Of a stretch of 64,000 bases of DNA, positions 18,570 to 28,031 are shown piece after piece (position 1 is the first letter of the stretch; each line of letters starts with the position of its first letter). The DNA is taken from contig NZ_SJPP01000001.1 in the NCBI RefSeq assembly GCF_007860075.1, forward strand, positions 3,879,490 through 3,943,489, written 5' to 3'. Below the pieces are notes generated by a model. That model had not been told where the DNA came from. It saw only the letters and a list, made by a program, of their open reading frames with translations, and made no database searches. The translations under genes and the position numbers were made by a program. The DNA is from Symmachiella macrocystis. Lineage in GTDB: Bacteria; Planctomycetota; Planctomycetia; Planctomycetales; Planctomycetaceae.

Positions 18570-19973
18570 TTAGCCCAGTGGGGGGTGGCGGTGGTGCCAG
18601 GCGGTTTCTTGTTGGTATTGGTGGGCGACGCGCAGCAGCATGGCTTCGCTGAAGGGAGCGCCGACCAGTTGTAGGCCGATCGGCAGATTGTCGTTGGAAA
18701 AACCGCAGGGGACGGTTAGCGCCGGTTGGCCGCTGAGGTTGAATGGCATCGTCATGTCTAGATAGGCGTTCAGCAACGGCGTATCGCCGCCGGGAAGCTT
18801 GACCTTCGATTGCCCGTAACTTGTCGCCACCGTCGCCGATGCAGGGGTAGCCAGGCAATCGAAGCGTGCAAACTCCTTGGCCCAATCCCGTCGCACAATC
18901 CGCCGCACCCGCTGGGCTTTGAGGTAATCGACCGCCGGAATGAATTGCCCCCCTTGCAGCAGCGTGCGAATATCGACCGAGAAATCTTCCGGCCGGTCGC
19001 GCAGATACGGTTCAAAGGCACTGGCCGCTTCGGAAAGAATAATTGCCCGGTGCGAACCGAGGACTTCGGGCAGGTGCGGCAAGGTGGCTTTCACCCGCTT
19101 CGCTCCCAGCGCCGTCATCCGATCAATCGCCGTTGTGACTGATTGGGCGACCTGCGGTTGCAGCGAATCGAAAAACCAGTTGCGGGGAACGCCGATTTTT
19201 AGGCCGCGAACTTCTTGGCCTAACTCGGCCGAGTAATCCGGCACGCCGCTTGCACTGCTCGATTCATCAAGACCATCCGCCCCGGCCATCGCCCCCAACA
19301 CAACCGCGGTTTCCTCTGCTGTGCGGGCGAGTGGGCCGATGTGATCCATCGACCACGACAGCGGCATCACCCCCGCGCGGCTGACGCGGCCGTAGGTCGG
19401 TTTGAGGCCCACCAGATTGCACAGCGCCGCCGGCATGCGGATCGATCCACCGGTATCGGACCCCAACGTGAACCCGCAGATTCCCAATGAGACCGCGACC
19501 GCCGACCCGCTGCTCGATCCACCGGCGATCCGCTCGGTGTTCCACGGGTTGGGGCAATTGCCGTAGATCGCATTTTCGCCAGTAAAGCCGAACGCGCATT
19601 CGTGCATGTTCAACTTGCCCAACAACACAGCCCCGGCGTCGACCAGTTTCTTAACAACGGTGGCATCAGCCGCCGCTTTATGATTCGCAAACGCCCGCGA
19701 ACCACACGTGGTCGGCACGCCGGCGACGTCGATCAAATCTTTCACAGCAAACGGCACGCCTGCCAACGGCAAGTCGTCCCCTTTGAGCACGCGAGCATCG
19801 ACAGCTTTGGCTTGTTGCCGCGACAGCTCCGGCAAGATGGCCGTGAACAAATGAAACGGTTCTTGAAAACGTGAGATGCGTGAGAGAGCTTCGTCAATGA
19901 TCTCGCGGGCTAAGGTCCGCCGTTCACGCACGGCGGTTGCGATTTCAATCACATGGGGAGGCTGGTATGTCAT
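18570..19973 (-). CDS. Amidase-signature hydrolase (GatA/AtzE-like)
   Basis: The 467-residue protein belongs to the amidase-signature family. The catalytic triad is complete: Lys78 in FAVKDL, the cis-Ser in GGSSSGSA (about residue 153), and the nucleophile Ser177 in GSDTGGSIR. Such enzymes hydrolyse amide bonds in glutamine, ureides, biuret derivatives or other small amides. It overlaps the upstream small-subunit gene by four bases (ATGA), so the two are translated together. This arrangement fits the AtzE-AtzG and GatA-GatC pairs. No GatB gene is present here, so a tRNA amidotransferase role is less likely than a small-molecule amidase. The substrate is unknown. Confidence 0.85.
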   Translation of the reverse strand: MTYQPPHVIEIATAVRERRTLAREIIDEALSRISRFQEPFHLFTAILPELSRQQAKAVDARVLKGDDLPLAGVPFAVKDLIDVAGVPTTCGSRAFANHKAAADATVVKKLVDAGAVLLGKLNMHECAFGFTGENAIYGNCPNPWNTERIAGGSSSGSAVAVSLGICGFTLGSDTGGSIRMPAALCNLVGLKPTYGRVSRAGVMPLSWSMDHIGPLARTAEETAVVLGAMAGADGLDESSSASGVPDYSAELGQEVRGLKIGVPRNWFFDSLQPQVAQSVTTAIDRMTALGAKRVKATLPHLPEVLGSHRAIILSEAASAFEPYLRDRPEDFSVDIRTLLQGGQFIPAVDYLKAQRVRRIVRRDWAKEFARFDCLATPASATVATSYGQSKVKLPGGDTPLLNAYLDMTMPFNLSGQPALTVPCGFSNDNLPIGLQLVGAPFSEAMLLRVAHQYQQETAWHHRHPPLG

Positions 19974-20185
19974 GCGTCCCCTTCTCCCGGCCCTTCACCC
20001 GGTAGGTAGAGCATTGCCGGTTCGGCCGTGGTCATATCCATCCGCTGCAGCGCCCGCATGTCCTTGTGGAGCGAGTTGAGCAGTCCGGCAACCATCTCCT
20101 GTTCGGATTCGTCTAGAGGCAGCGCGAGCATTTCAGCTGCCATCTGTTTCACGGTCTCAGCAGTGATCTTGGGATCGTCGGCCAT
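19970..20185 (-). CDS. AtzG/GatC-like amidase small subunit
   Basis: The 71-residue protein has the helix-hairpin-tail arrangement of GatC and AtzG: a first helix ITAETVKQMAAEMLALPL, a second DESEQEMVAGLLNSLHKDMRAL, then the tail MTTAEPAMLYLP that resembles the GatC/AtzG segment wrapping around the amidase partner. Its stop codon overlaps the amidase start by four bases. In known pairs the small subunit is needed to fold and activate the amidase. There is no strong ribosome binding site before its ATG. The identity is inferred from helix pattern and gene arrangement. Confidence 0.65.
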   Translation of the reverse strand: MADDPKITAETVKQMAAEMLALPLDESEQEMVAGLLNSLHKDMRALQRMDMTTAEPAMLYLPGEGPGEGDA

Positions 20186-20266
20186 GGGAATGCTCGAATA
20201 TTATGACAACCGTGGGATGACGGGACACCGGCATAGGATTGTATCACCGGGCGTCGGCGCTGCCCA

Positions 20267-20695
20267 TCATTCCGCCGGCGCTTCGGCACAGGCGAACTCA
20301 ACCCGAGCCGCGACCTTGCCGGCAACGGTCGCCTTAGCGGTGAAAAAATACGCGTTGCTAAGCTGTTCGGTCAATTCCGCTTCGATATCCAGCGTATCGC
20401 CCGGACGGACCATTTGGCGGAATTTGACGTTGTTCACCCGGGTCACCACCGGCACCATTCCCGCATCGATTTCAGCAGTGCGGCTAATGAAAATCGCCCC
20501 GGCTTGAAAACAAGCCTCCAAAATCAACACGCCCGGCAACACCGGAAAGTGTGGATAGTGCCCGCGAAACACATCCAGCGCCGCATCAATCTCTTTCGTC
20601 GCCCGAATCCCCGTCTCAGTGATCTCCGTAACGCGATCAATCCACAAAAAAGGATCACGATGCGGGATAAGTTTTTCAATCTCAGAGCTATCCAC
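20267..20695 (-). CDS. FabZ-like 3-hydroxyacyl-ACP dehydratase
   Basis: The protein is a single hot-dog domain of about 142 residues. It shows the FabZ pattern PHRDPFLWIDRV at the start, GHYPHFPVLPGVLILEA with the catalytic His and Glu, then FRQMVRPGDTLDIEAEL and a final strand. FabZ removes water from 3-hydroxyacyl-ACP in fatty acid or polyene synthesis. I chose the GTG at 20695, which gives a normal FabZ length and follows an AGAGG. A longer frame reaches a TTG at 20776 but crosses a dispersed repeat. A second housekeeping FabZ is likely elsewhere in the genome. It may work with the adjacent oxidoreductase. Confidence 0.75.
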   Translation of the reverse strand: MDSSEIEKLIPHRDPFLWIDRVTEITETGIRATKEIDAALDVFRGHYPHFPVLPGVLILEACFQAGAIFISRTAEIDAGMVPVVTRVNNVKFRQMVRPGDTLDIEAELTEQLSNAYFFTAKATVAGKVAARVEFACAEAPAE

Positions 20696-20794
20696 GGGGG
20701 TAAAAACCTCTGCGTTGGGGGAATGAGGCTGTGGGACGATTGGCGTGAGGCAACAGGCTTGAGGACGACCAAGCAACGCCCAATCACTGTCTTT

Positions 20795-20836
20795 CTGCCT
20801 ACCGTCTACTGCCTACTATTACTGGCCACCGGCCAC
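20795..20836. repeat. CTGCCTAC and GGCCACCGGCCAC dispersed repeats
   Basis: CTGCCTACCGTCTACTGCCTACT is followed by ACTGGCCACCGGCCAC, just downstream of the oxidoreductase stop. Related GGCCAC units occur at 42601-42734 and 49607-49636. Confidence 0.6.
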
Positions 20837-20842
20837 GTGGAA

Positions 20843-22264
20843 TCACGTCATCGCCGGCGTCAAATACTTATCAACTTCATTCGACGTAATCACGCCGTAA
20901 TTGACCGCGCCCAGCCAGCCGGACATGATGATGCCCACCGACCCGGCATGATACAGGCCGCTGATTTGCTCGGACAATTCTTTGCTGGCTTTGAGGCCTT
21001 CGAATTTGGTCCCGAACGACGCGCCTTGCATGTGCCGGGTATAGTGTTCGAAGGTGCGCGGTGTTGAGGCTTCGACGTGCGCCACTTTTTCGTGGATGCC
21101 CGGCACGTATTGATTCAAGCAGTCGAGCGTGGTGTCGCACAGGTCCTTCTTGGCCGCTTGGTATTCCTCTTCCGACAACTCCGCCCAATCCTTGTAGTTG
21201 GCGTTGGTCGAGGAGACGATTAAATGCCGGTCGCTGCCGGGGCGGGTTTCGGGGTAGTAGAACGAAAACGTGCGACTGCTGACATCGCGGCTGAGCATGG
21301 CCTCGACGTCGAATCCACGGTGTTCGGAGTGAAACAGCAAATCCCCACACGGCTCAAATCCGACACCCGGTTTCAGAGCGATGTAAACTTGGCAGCTACT
21401 ATTATTCAGACGAACCGCTTTAACCTCTTCGACATAGGACTGGTCAAACTTGTCTTCGCCCACAAGGTTGAGGATTGTCGATTTGACGTTGGCGTTGGAG
21501 ACAATTGCGTTGCAGCCAATGCGCCGTCCATTCACCACAACGCCGGTGACTTTACGATCGGGGGAGACTTCGATTTTTTCCACCAGACAGCGAATCCGCA
21601 AATCGACGCCGTTGGCCAACATCTCGGCCTTCATCTGATTCACCAGGTGATCGGTGCCTCCTTGGAAGGTAAAGACCCCTTTACTCATGAAATTCGAGAA
21701 GACAATGCCATACGTCAGGGCGGGGTCTTCGAGCGTAGAACCGTTGGCGTAAGTGATCGGTTCCATCAGCAGCCGGACGACATCATCTCGTCCGGGGAAA
21801 AATTCGTTGAACAAATCACGCGTGGTTCTGGCTTGATCGTCGAAGAAGTTCATCTTCCGCGCCGTGTCGAAGAACCGCGTGACGGTCTCGGGAGTGATTT
21901 TGAATTCTTCGATCAGGAGTTTGGTGAAATCTTCGCGATTGAAGGTGGTCGTCAATGAGAATTGCGGATTCTCAAAGCGAATGCCTTTGAGCTGCACGAT
22001 CGAATCGGCAATTTCCTGCGTCCAATACTTTCGGCAACTTTTGATCATGCCGACCGGAAAGCCGTGCAGTGAAATATCAAAAATATGGCCGCCGGCACGT
22101 TTGAACCATGTCGCCATTCCACCGAGTTGGTAGTGGTGCTCGAGCAACAAGACCGAATGTCCGGCGCGGGCCAGAATATTGGCGGAGGTCAGACCGGCCA
22201 ATCCGCTACCGATGACGATCACGTCGTAATGATCACGGGCGTCTTTAAGAAAATCGCGGGCCAT
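20843..22264 (-). CDS. CrtISO/retinol-saturase-like FAD oxidoreductase
   Basis: The 473-residue protein has a dinucleotide-binding Rossmann fold ([21 protein letters not shown] near residues 15-35, then [13 protein letters not shown]), the middle domain of the phytoene desaturase/carotene isomerase family, and a second FAD-binding segment at the C-terminus ([22 protein letters not shown]). It is closest in pattern to CrtISO and retinol saturase rather than to classical CrtI. Such enzymes isomerise, desaturate or saturate polyene chains. A FabZ-like gene lies directly downstream, which suggests a polyene or modified acyl chain as substrate. No carotenoid synthase gene is nearby. Start codon choice is by pattern only; no good ribosome binding site is close. 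Confidence 0.75.
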   Translation of the reverse strand: MARDFLKDARDHYDVIVIGSGLAGLTSANILARAGHSVLLLEHHYQLGGMATWFKRAGGHIFDISLHGFPVGMIKSCRKYWTQEIADSIVQLKGIRFENPQFSLTTTFNREDFTKLLIEEFKITPETVTRFFDTARKMNFFDDQARTTRDLFNEFFPGRDDVVRLLMEPITYANGSTLEDPALTYGIVFSNFMSKGVFTFQGGTDHLVNQMKAEMLANGVDLRIRCLVEKIEVSPDRKVTGVVVNGRRIGCNAIVSNANVKSTILNLVGEDKFDQSYVEEVKAVRLNNSSCQVYIALKPGVGFEPCGDLLFHSEHRGFDVEAMLSRDVSSRTFSFYYPETRPGSDRHLIVSSTNANYKDWAELSEEEYQAAKKDLCDTTLDCLNQYVPGIHEKVAHVEASTPRTFEHYTRHMQGASFGTKFEGLKASKELSEQISGLYHAGSVGIIMSGWLGAVNYGVITSNEVDKYLTPAMT

Positions 22265-22626
22265 ACGTTGCGTGTGCTCTCTGTGAATCGACGGTCGGTC
22301 GCCGACTCCCGTAATAAGGGGGTTGGTTCACGGCGGGACATGGGCGCAATGCGATCCAGCCTCGTCCGGGATACGGTTATTGTTCGGTGGTGAATAAGCG
22401 ACAAGCTTAGCGGCTGACCGGAGGGCTGATCAACTCTGAAGGGCACGATTTCAGCGGACCGCTGCCGATTCCACCCCGTTTTCACGAGAAATGCCGCCCT
22501 GGCAATGGTGACTAACACTTCCTGAATTGTTCTCACAATCGAGAACCACCGTCGCACTTCGGCCGCAAGCCTCGCGCCGGGACTAACTTGACGCCCCCTT
22601 TGCCTGCCCGCTAGGCTGCCTGGGCT
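22265..22626. other. Divergent intergenic region, no gene recognised
   Basis: It separates the minus-strand oxidoreductase from the plus-strand permease. It should hold two promoters. No clear operator or riboswitch was seen. Confidence 0.4.
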
Positions 22627-24240
22627 ATGTCCACACGCTATCCATTATTTGTCCGCCGCGATCTTGATGGCTTCTTCGGGTTGTTTGTCGACAACCTGGT
22701 GCAGTTGTTGTTGATCATCAGTCTGTGTACCGGTCTGTGCGGAATGTCGGGTGAGGATGCCCGGTATTTGTATCTACATATCCTCCCCGGCGCGGCTGTC
22801 AGCATCGTTTTTGGCAATCTGTTTTATGCCTGGCAGGCACATCGACTAGCAACGCGGACAGGCCGAGATGATGTCACCGCATTGCCCTACGGCATCAACA
22901 CGGTCTCCCTACTGGTGTTCGTGTTCTTTGTGATCAAACCGGTCTATGACGACACGCAGAGTGCCGAAGCTGCTTGGCAAATGGGATTGCTCGCCTGTTT
23001 GGGGAGCGGGTTGATCGAATTTTCAGGGTCACTCGTAGCCGATGCCGTTCGCCGCAACACGCCCCGAGCCGCATTGTTATCGACGTTAGCGGGGATCGCC
23101 ATCGGTTTTATTTCGATGACCTTCGCGCTGGAGATTTTTCAATACCCGCTCGTGGCAATGCTACCGTTGGCGGTGATATTGATCACCTATTTCTCCAAGA
23201 TCTCGTTGCCCTGGGGATTGCCCGGCGGATTTATTGCGGTCACGCTGGGCACGCTGATTGCCTGGGTACTGCCGGCCGACATAACGAGAGTGACCGTCGG
23301 GTTGCATGAAACAACCCAAGCGTGGGAGTCACGCGGCTGGTGCCCCCCGCAATTCGCCGGCGCCGAGATTTGGCAACTGCTGACTGCCGATAGTCATTGG
23401 TTAAGATATCTTTCAGTGATTGTGCCGATGGGGCTGTTCAACGTCATTGGTAGTTTGCAGAACATTGAATCGGCCGAAGCTGCCGGCGATTCCTACGACA
23501 CGCGTTCCTCGTTGGCCGTCAATGGCGTGGGAACGATGTTGGCGGCGGGATTTGGGAGTTGTTTCCCGACGACGATCTACATCGGACACCCCGGTTGGAA
23601 AGGGCTCGGCGCGCGGGCGGGCTATTCGACGCTCAACGGCGTGGTGATTGCTCTGATGTGCCTGACCGGAACGGTGGCGTTGATCAATAGCCTGATTCCG
23701 ATGCAAGCCGGGATTGCGATCGTCTTGTGGATCGGCATCATCATTACGGCCCAGGCCTTTCAAAGCACGCCGCGTGAACATGCACCGGCCGTGGCAGTCG
23801 GACTCTTTCCGGCCATCGCCGCCTGGGGCGCAACCGTTGTGCTGGGTGCTTACACCCAAGCGGCAGGCTCGGCGCAAAAAGCGTTGGAAGCCAACCCCGC
23901 CGTCGCAGTCAATGGTTTTTTGCTGCATGGCATGTTCGTGATGGAACGCGGATATATCTTTACCTGTATGATGCTGGCTGCCATCTCCGTGTTTTTGATC
24001 GAGCAACGTTTCTATACGGCAGCCATTTGGTCACTGTTTGCTGCGGCATTCGCCTATTGTGGATTGACACACGCCTACCAAATTAGCGGCAATGCGCTCG
24101 ATTATTTGTTCACAGCGACCCAACCGATGCAAGGGGCATTGGCATTTCGCGCCAATCAGATTGCTGTAGGATATGTGTTGTTTGCCGCTGTATTCTTTGT
24201 CATTGGATTATTACAAAAAACCAAGGAGACCGTGGAATGA
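22627..24240 (+). CDS. NCS2-type nucleobase permease-like membrane protein
   Basis: The 537-residue protein has about twelve to fourteen hydrophobic segments and resembles the xanthine/uracil/AzgA permease (NCS2) family. Landmarks are the N-terminal [15 protein letters not shown], the [13 protein letters not shown] segment, and [28 protein letters not shown], which matches the substrate-binding half-helices and NCS2 signature region. The family imports purines, pyrimidines or ascorbate with protons. It overlaps the following hydrolase gene by four bases (ATGA), so the two are coupled. The substrate is uncertain, because the signature is divergent and the protein is longer than classical members. 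Confidence 0.75.
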   Translation: MSTRYPLFVRRDLDGFFGLFVDNLVQLLLIISLCTGLCGMSGEDARYLYLHILPGAAVSIVFGNLFYAWQAHRLATRTGRDDVTALPYGINTVSLLVFVFFVIKPVYDDTQSAEAAWQMGLLACLGSGLIEFSGSLVADAVRRNTPRAALLSTLAGIAIGFISMTFALEIFQYPLVAMLPLAVILITYFSKISLPWGLPGGFIAVTLGTLIAWVLPADITRVTVGLHETTQAWESRGWCPPQFAGAEIWQLLTADSHWLRYLSVIVPMGLFNVIGSLQNIESAEAAGDSYDTRSSLAVNGVGTMLAAGFGSCFPTTIYIGHPGWKGLGARAGYSTLNGVVIALMCLTGTVALINSLIPMQAGIAIVLWIGIIITAQAFQSTPREHAPAVAVGLFPAIAAWGATVVLGAYTQAAGSAQKALEANPAVAVNGFLLHGMFVMERGYIFTCMMLAAISVFLIEQRFYTAAIWSLFAAAFAYCGLTHAYQISGNALDYLFTATQPMQGALAFRANQIAVGYVLFAAVFFVIGLLQKTKETVE

Positions 24241-25232
24241 GTCGTGCCGTCGGCGTGCTGTTCGCTTTGTTGGTAGTCGTCGGAATAGGACGGCCGGATT
24301 CCGTCTGCCGTGGTGAGGACCCATTGCCCATGCTCGAAAAGATTGAAGTAACCAGTTCGCTCGATAAGACGCCGCAAACATCATTGTTGTGGGCACCCGA
24401 GACCGCCCGCGAGCAACCAACACCACTGCTGATTTGGTTACATTCCTGGAGCGCGGATTATCGGCAGGAAGCCTCGTTGGAGTATCAAAAGCAAGCCGTC
24501 CGTCGCGGTTGGATTTTATTGTTGCCCAATTTTCGCGGCCCCAACAAACGCCCCGAGGCGTGCGGATCGAAGTTAGCAAGAACCGACATCATCGACGCGT
24601 TAGATTATGTCGAGCAGCACTATAAGGTCGACTCGCAGCGGGTTTACCTGGCCGGCGCCTCCGGTGGAGGACATATGACCTTGTTGATGGCGGGGTACTA
24701 CCCGCAGCGATTCTCAGCGGTTTCGGCCTGGGTGGGAATTACGGATGTGACTCAGTGGTATCACGATCAAGCCCCCGAAGGCAAGCCCTCGAAGTACGCG
24801 CTCGACATTCTGGCTGTCTGCGGTGGTAAACCGGGGGAATCGAAGGAAATCGACGCCTATTATCGCGCGCGATCGCCGATTCATTTTCTGCATCAAGTGG
24901 GCGACTTGCATGTCGACATCGCGGCCGGGGTCAAAGACGGGCACACCGGTTCGGTCCCGATCGCGCATTCACTGAACGCCTTCAATCGCATCGCGACAAC
25001 CAACGGCGATGATGGGGTCTCTGACGACGAGGCTGAGCAATTGTGGACGGCACAAAAACTGTCAGCGCCTCAGGCGAGCGATCAGGTGACCGACGCGACC
25101 TATGGCCGCGATATAATATTGCGGCGCAAATCAGGCAACGCACGGGTCACCATCTTTCAAGGCGGACATGAGGGTTTGCCCGAAGCATGCTGCGCCTGGC
25201 TGGCCAAACAACGCCGGGCGACGACTGAATAG
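24237..25232 (+). CDS. Secreted alpha/beta hydrolase, prolyl-oligopeptidase-like
   Basis: The 331-residue protein has a signal-type N-terminus (residues 3-20 hydrophobic), then an alpha/beta hydrolase fold. The nucleophile elbow is GASGGG at about residues 140-145, the oxyanion region is [11 protein letters not shown], and a C-terminal [15 protein letters not shown] carries the catalytic His. It resembles small prolyl oligopeptidase and acetyl-xylan-esterase-like exported hydrolases. It is translationally coupled to the permease by an ATGA overlap, which suggests that the product it releases could be imported. The nature of that product is not clear. A Cys pair sits next to the His. Confidence 0.75.
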   Translation: MSRAVGVLFALLVVVGIGRPDSVCRGEDPLPMLEKIEVTSSLDKTPQTSLLWAPETAREQPTPLLIWLHSWSADYRQEASLEYQKQAVRRGWILLLPNFRGPNKRPEACGSKLARTDIIDALDYVEQHYKVDSQRVYLAGASGGGHMTLLMAGYYPQRFSAVSAWVGITDVTQWYHDQAPEGKPSKYALDILAVCGGKPGESKEIDAYYRARSPIHFLHQVGDLHVDIAAGVKDGHTGSVPIAHSLNAFNRIATTNGDDGVSDDEAEQLWTAQKLSAPQASDQVTDATYGRDIILRRKSGNARVTIFQGGHEGLPEACCAWLAKQRRATTE

Positions 25233-25309
25233 TCTGCGGGTCAGACAGGGGGGCTAAACGATGCGTTCCCAAGACCTGTCCCGCCAACCATCCGGCTTGC
25301 CGCTTCGAA

Positions 25310-25600
25310 TTACGCCGCTTGCGGTAGCAAACGTTGGCGGAGTTTGACCTTTAGGTAACGGATACCGCGTGCGTCATAGAAATAAATGATATTGTGATCA
25401 GAAGCCCAGATGGCTCCCAAGCGGACGCTACGAGGGCCTTGCAGCGAGAATTGCAATCCGCAGTCGCGGCCCCGGCGAGTGAGTTGCATCTCACTCATGG
25501 AAAATTGTTCGAGAACCAGGTTTTCGCATTCACACAATTTGTGATGGATAAAGTTTCGCAAATCATCCAAACAACGAATCTCGTCAACGCATTCTAACAT
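25310..25600 (-). CDS. Conserved-looking unknown protein, 96 residues
   Basis: I do not know a named family. The protein starts with a Cys-containing helix (MLECVDEIRCLDDLRNFIH), goes on with LVLEQFSMSEMQLTRRGRDCGLQF and SVRLGAIWASDHNIIYFYDARG, a strand pattern that fits a small globular fold. An open frame extends upstream to 25693, but those codons look non-coding, and I chose ATG 25600. An AGAGG lies 12 bases before it. It is convergent with the secreted hydrolase. Confidence 0.5.
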   Translation of the reverse strand: MLECVDEIRCLDDLRNFIHHKLCECENLVLEQFSMSEMQLTRRGRDCGLQFSLQGPRSVRLGAIWASDHNIIYFYDARGIRYLKVKLRQRLLPQAA

Positions 25601-26202
25601 CGTGTATGGTACCTCTGAGTCATTCGGAGGGGCGTGTTTCTCGAACGCAAGGAGAGTTCGGTTTTCCAACCGACAGATCGCGCCGGCGTGCATGCCGATC
25701 GCGGTTCCTCCCCGTCGCGTTTTGCTGTGATCGTCTTGACTTAGCGATACGGGTATCGGCGATTCCGTCCCTCGGGCTTGGCGTTGATGGTGACCGGCGT
25801 TTCGACCGGTACCCGTTGCGCGGACGTTGTGGTTTGCGCAATTGGATCTCTGGAATTTTAGCTGCAGCCGACCGCTGCCGGGCGAGCCGAACTGGGATCA
25901 CCGTTGACTAGACTGCACCAATCGCTCAAATTGCCCTATACTCTTATTAGCGGCGGAAGTATTACTGGGGGAATAGGGCCACAGGACCGAGAACGTTAGC
26001 CCTTCCGTGCAACGGGTTGTTTGGTTTAGAAGAATTGTTGCGGTTGAGAGACCGTTTGGGATCGTGCTGGTCTTGGCGGTCCGCACGAGAATCAGGTGCC
26101 ATGCTAGGCGCCGGCGGGTGCGTTTTGAGATGATGACACTGACTAAACCAGATGTAGATTTTTTCGCCGCACAATGACATCGATTTACTTCGGGAGTGAG
26201 GC
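25601..26202. other. Intergenic region, no gene recognised
   Basis: About 600 bases. Short frames occur on both strands, but none has a recognisable domain. The last 20 bases carry the GGAG of the next gene. Confidence 0.4.
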
Positions 26203-26550
26203 ATGGCTAACAGCGACCACGATGGAATGGTTCTTGAGGATACGCAACCGGCGGTCGACGAACGACTGTACGTGCCCCACTCCACAGGCTGGTCGGCGCA
26301 TATCAAACATTCCGGTGGCACAGAACGCTGTTTTGCCCAACACCCCGGCCAGGATTTTTTCCATTTACTCATCACGGGTGAAATCTATCTCGAAAATGGT
26401 GGTGAGCGATTTTGCCTGACGTGTGCCATACGCCGCGGCATCATTAACCGTGATCGGAAATTTTTGAAAAACGATTCCCCGATGCCGACAATCCAGCCGC
26501 TGGATGATCTCTCCGACGTGCCATTGCAAGGCGAATCGGGCGAGTCCTAA
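26203..26550 (+). CDS. Unknown small soluble protein, 115 residues
   Basis: The protein is not recognised. It is acidic at the start, has YVPHSTGWSAHIKHSG and a strand-turn segment FFHLLITGEIYLENGGERFCLTCAIRRG with two Cys (Cys-Leu-Thr-Cys), then a disordered tail. A GGAG nine bases before ATG 26203 supports the start. The Cys pair may be structural. It stands alone on its strand. Confidence 0.5.
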   Translation: MANSDHDGMVLEDTQPAVDERLYVPHSTGWSAHIKHSGGTERCFAQHPGQDFFHLLITGEIYLENGGERFCLTCAIRRGIINRDRKFLKNDSPMPTIQPLDDLSDVPLQGESGES

Positions 26551-27152
26551 AGCGATAATTTTCTAGCAGTTCGCGAAATTGATTCCAACTTGTGTGGTCG
26601 GTGTCAACTTTCGCCAGCGGACACATCTTGACCCATTTCACCTTCCGCCGTAGGATTCCACCGCGCACTCTCGCCCAGATGGGGCGACGCGCGGCAATGC
26701 ACATCTCTTTTTTGACGAACTTCACAGCACGTTGCAATTGCATTTTCCGGTGTTCGCATGGGCGTGCACTCGTTTCTCATCGCAATCAGTCACAAGTTCA
26801 GTCCCCTCTTTTCGGTTGAGGCATTCCCGCCTCACACGACGGTCGCAAAGTCATCGGTGACAAGTCGGCTGGCGTTTGTCTCCATATCGTGATCCCTCAA
26901 ACGTTGGATTTTCGCGGAGTCCCCCTGAGTCCTTTGCCCAGCCAATCTGGGCCTCGTTGTGTTTCCATGCGCCGTGTGGTGTACGGATACAATCGTCTCC
27001 GCCCAAAGTGAAATACGGCAACGCGGTACAAAACCGACTTAGCGAGTTTCGGCGATAGCAAGATACCGCTGATGTTGACACGCGCAAGGTAGTTTTGATG
27101 ACCGTTCGACGCGGACTTCATTTTAACATGGAATCCGCCGGGAGAATTGCTC
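26551..27152. other. Intergenic region, no gene recognised
   Basis: About 600 bases without a convincing gene. A minus-strand open frame at 26444-26743 has a basic composition but overlaps the preceding gene and has no known domain. A short hairpin TGAGGC-ATTCCC-GCCTCA lies at 26817-26834. Confidence 0.4.
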
Positions 27153-27878
27153 ATGAAACGATCACATGCATTGATCGGCGGTTGTTTGGTCGTCCTGTTA
27201 CTGACCGCTGTCGCGGCGGCCACGGGATGGTCATTCCACCAAGTGCCCCGGTTTTACCAAGACGCCTTGGACCAACAAGCCGATCCCGAAAAACGGCAAC
27301 AACAAGCCCAGCATCTGGAGCAGCGGACGCTGCGTCTAGTTGACGACATTTATCACGCCGATGAATGGTCGCAAGAATTCACCGCAAGCCAAATCAACAG
27401 TTGGCTGGCCGAGGAACTTCCCCAACATCGCGCGCACTGGTTGCCGATTGGTGTGAGTGAACCACGTCTACATTTTACTGAGGATACGATCCACCTCGCG
27501 TTTCATTACCGAGATGAATACTGGGATGCGGTGATTAGCGTGCAGTTGAAGCCCGATATCGAAACCACGGATTGTCTGGCAGTAGAATTCGCCAGCGCGC
27601 GTGCCGGCGGAATTCCGCTTCCGATGGACGATGTGTTGGCTGAAATGTCGCGCATGTTGACCGAATCGGGGTGCCTGCATGTTTGGACACAACGCGACGG
27701 AAATCAGGTGATCCTCGTCGATTTAGGACAGTTTGGTTTTCAACAGCCTGTCTTGGAATCGCTGCAAGTGAGCCCCGGTTCGCTCTATGTCGCAGGTCGC
27801 CGCCTCAACTTCGGCGATATCACATTGGCGGAATTATTTCTAGGGCAATCGGAGCGGGAAGCACTCTCCGGTCGCTAA
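27153..27878 (+). CDS. Membrane-anchored unknown protein, 241 residues
   Basis: The protein has one N-terminal transmembrane segment (residues 6-26, IGGCLVVLLLTAVAAATG) with the rest outside. The soluble part is a mixed alpha/beta domain with ASQINSWLAEELPQH, HLAFHYRDEYWDAVISVQLKP and a PMDD turn. It resembles the many planctomycete proteins with one helix and a substrate-like outer domain, but no named family is recognised. A GGGAGAA seven bases before ATG 27153 sets the start, rather than the codon two positions upstream. It is followed about 150 bases later by the kinase-WD40 gene on the same strand. Confidence 0.6.
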   Translation: MKRSHALIGGCLVVLLLTAVAAATGWSFHQVPRFYQDALDQQADPEKRQQQAQHLEQRTLRLVDDIYHADEWSQEFTASQINSWLAEELPQHRAHWLPIGVSEPRLHFTEDTIHLAFHYRDEYWDAVISVQLKPDIETTDCLAVEFASARAGGIPLPMDDVLAEMSRMLTESGCLHVWTQRDGNQVILVDLGQFGFQQPVLESLQVSPGSLYVAGRRLNFGDITLAELFLGQSEREALSGR

Positions 27879-28031
27879 AGCATTCTCCCCCCTGCTAAAC
27901 AGCATTGTGACGGCTCAACTTGTGCAGTACGATTGAGGATCGTTGTGCCAACAGCGATGTCGTGCTGTCGATCAGCCGTCATCGCTGACTGGTCTTGCAA
28001 GTCAAGGTTTCCAGTGGGGGGGGGATTGGGC

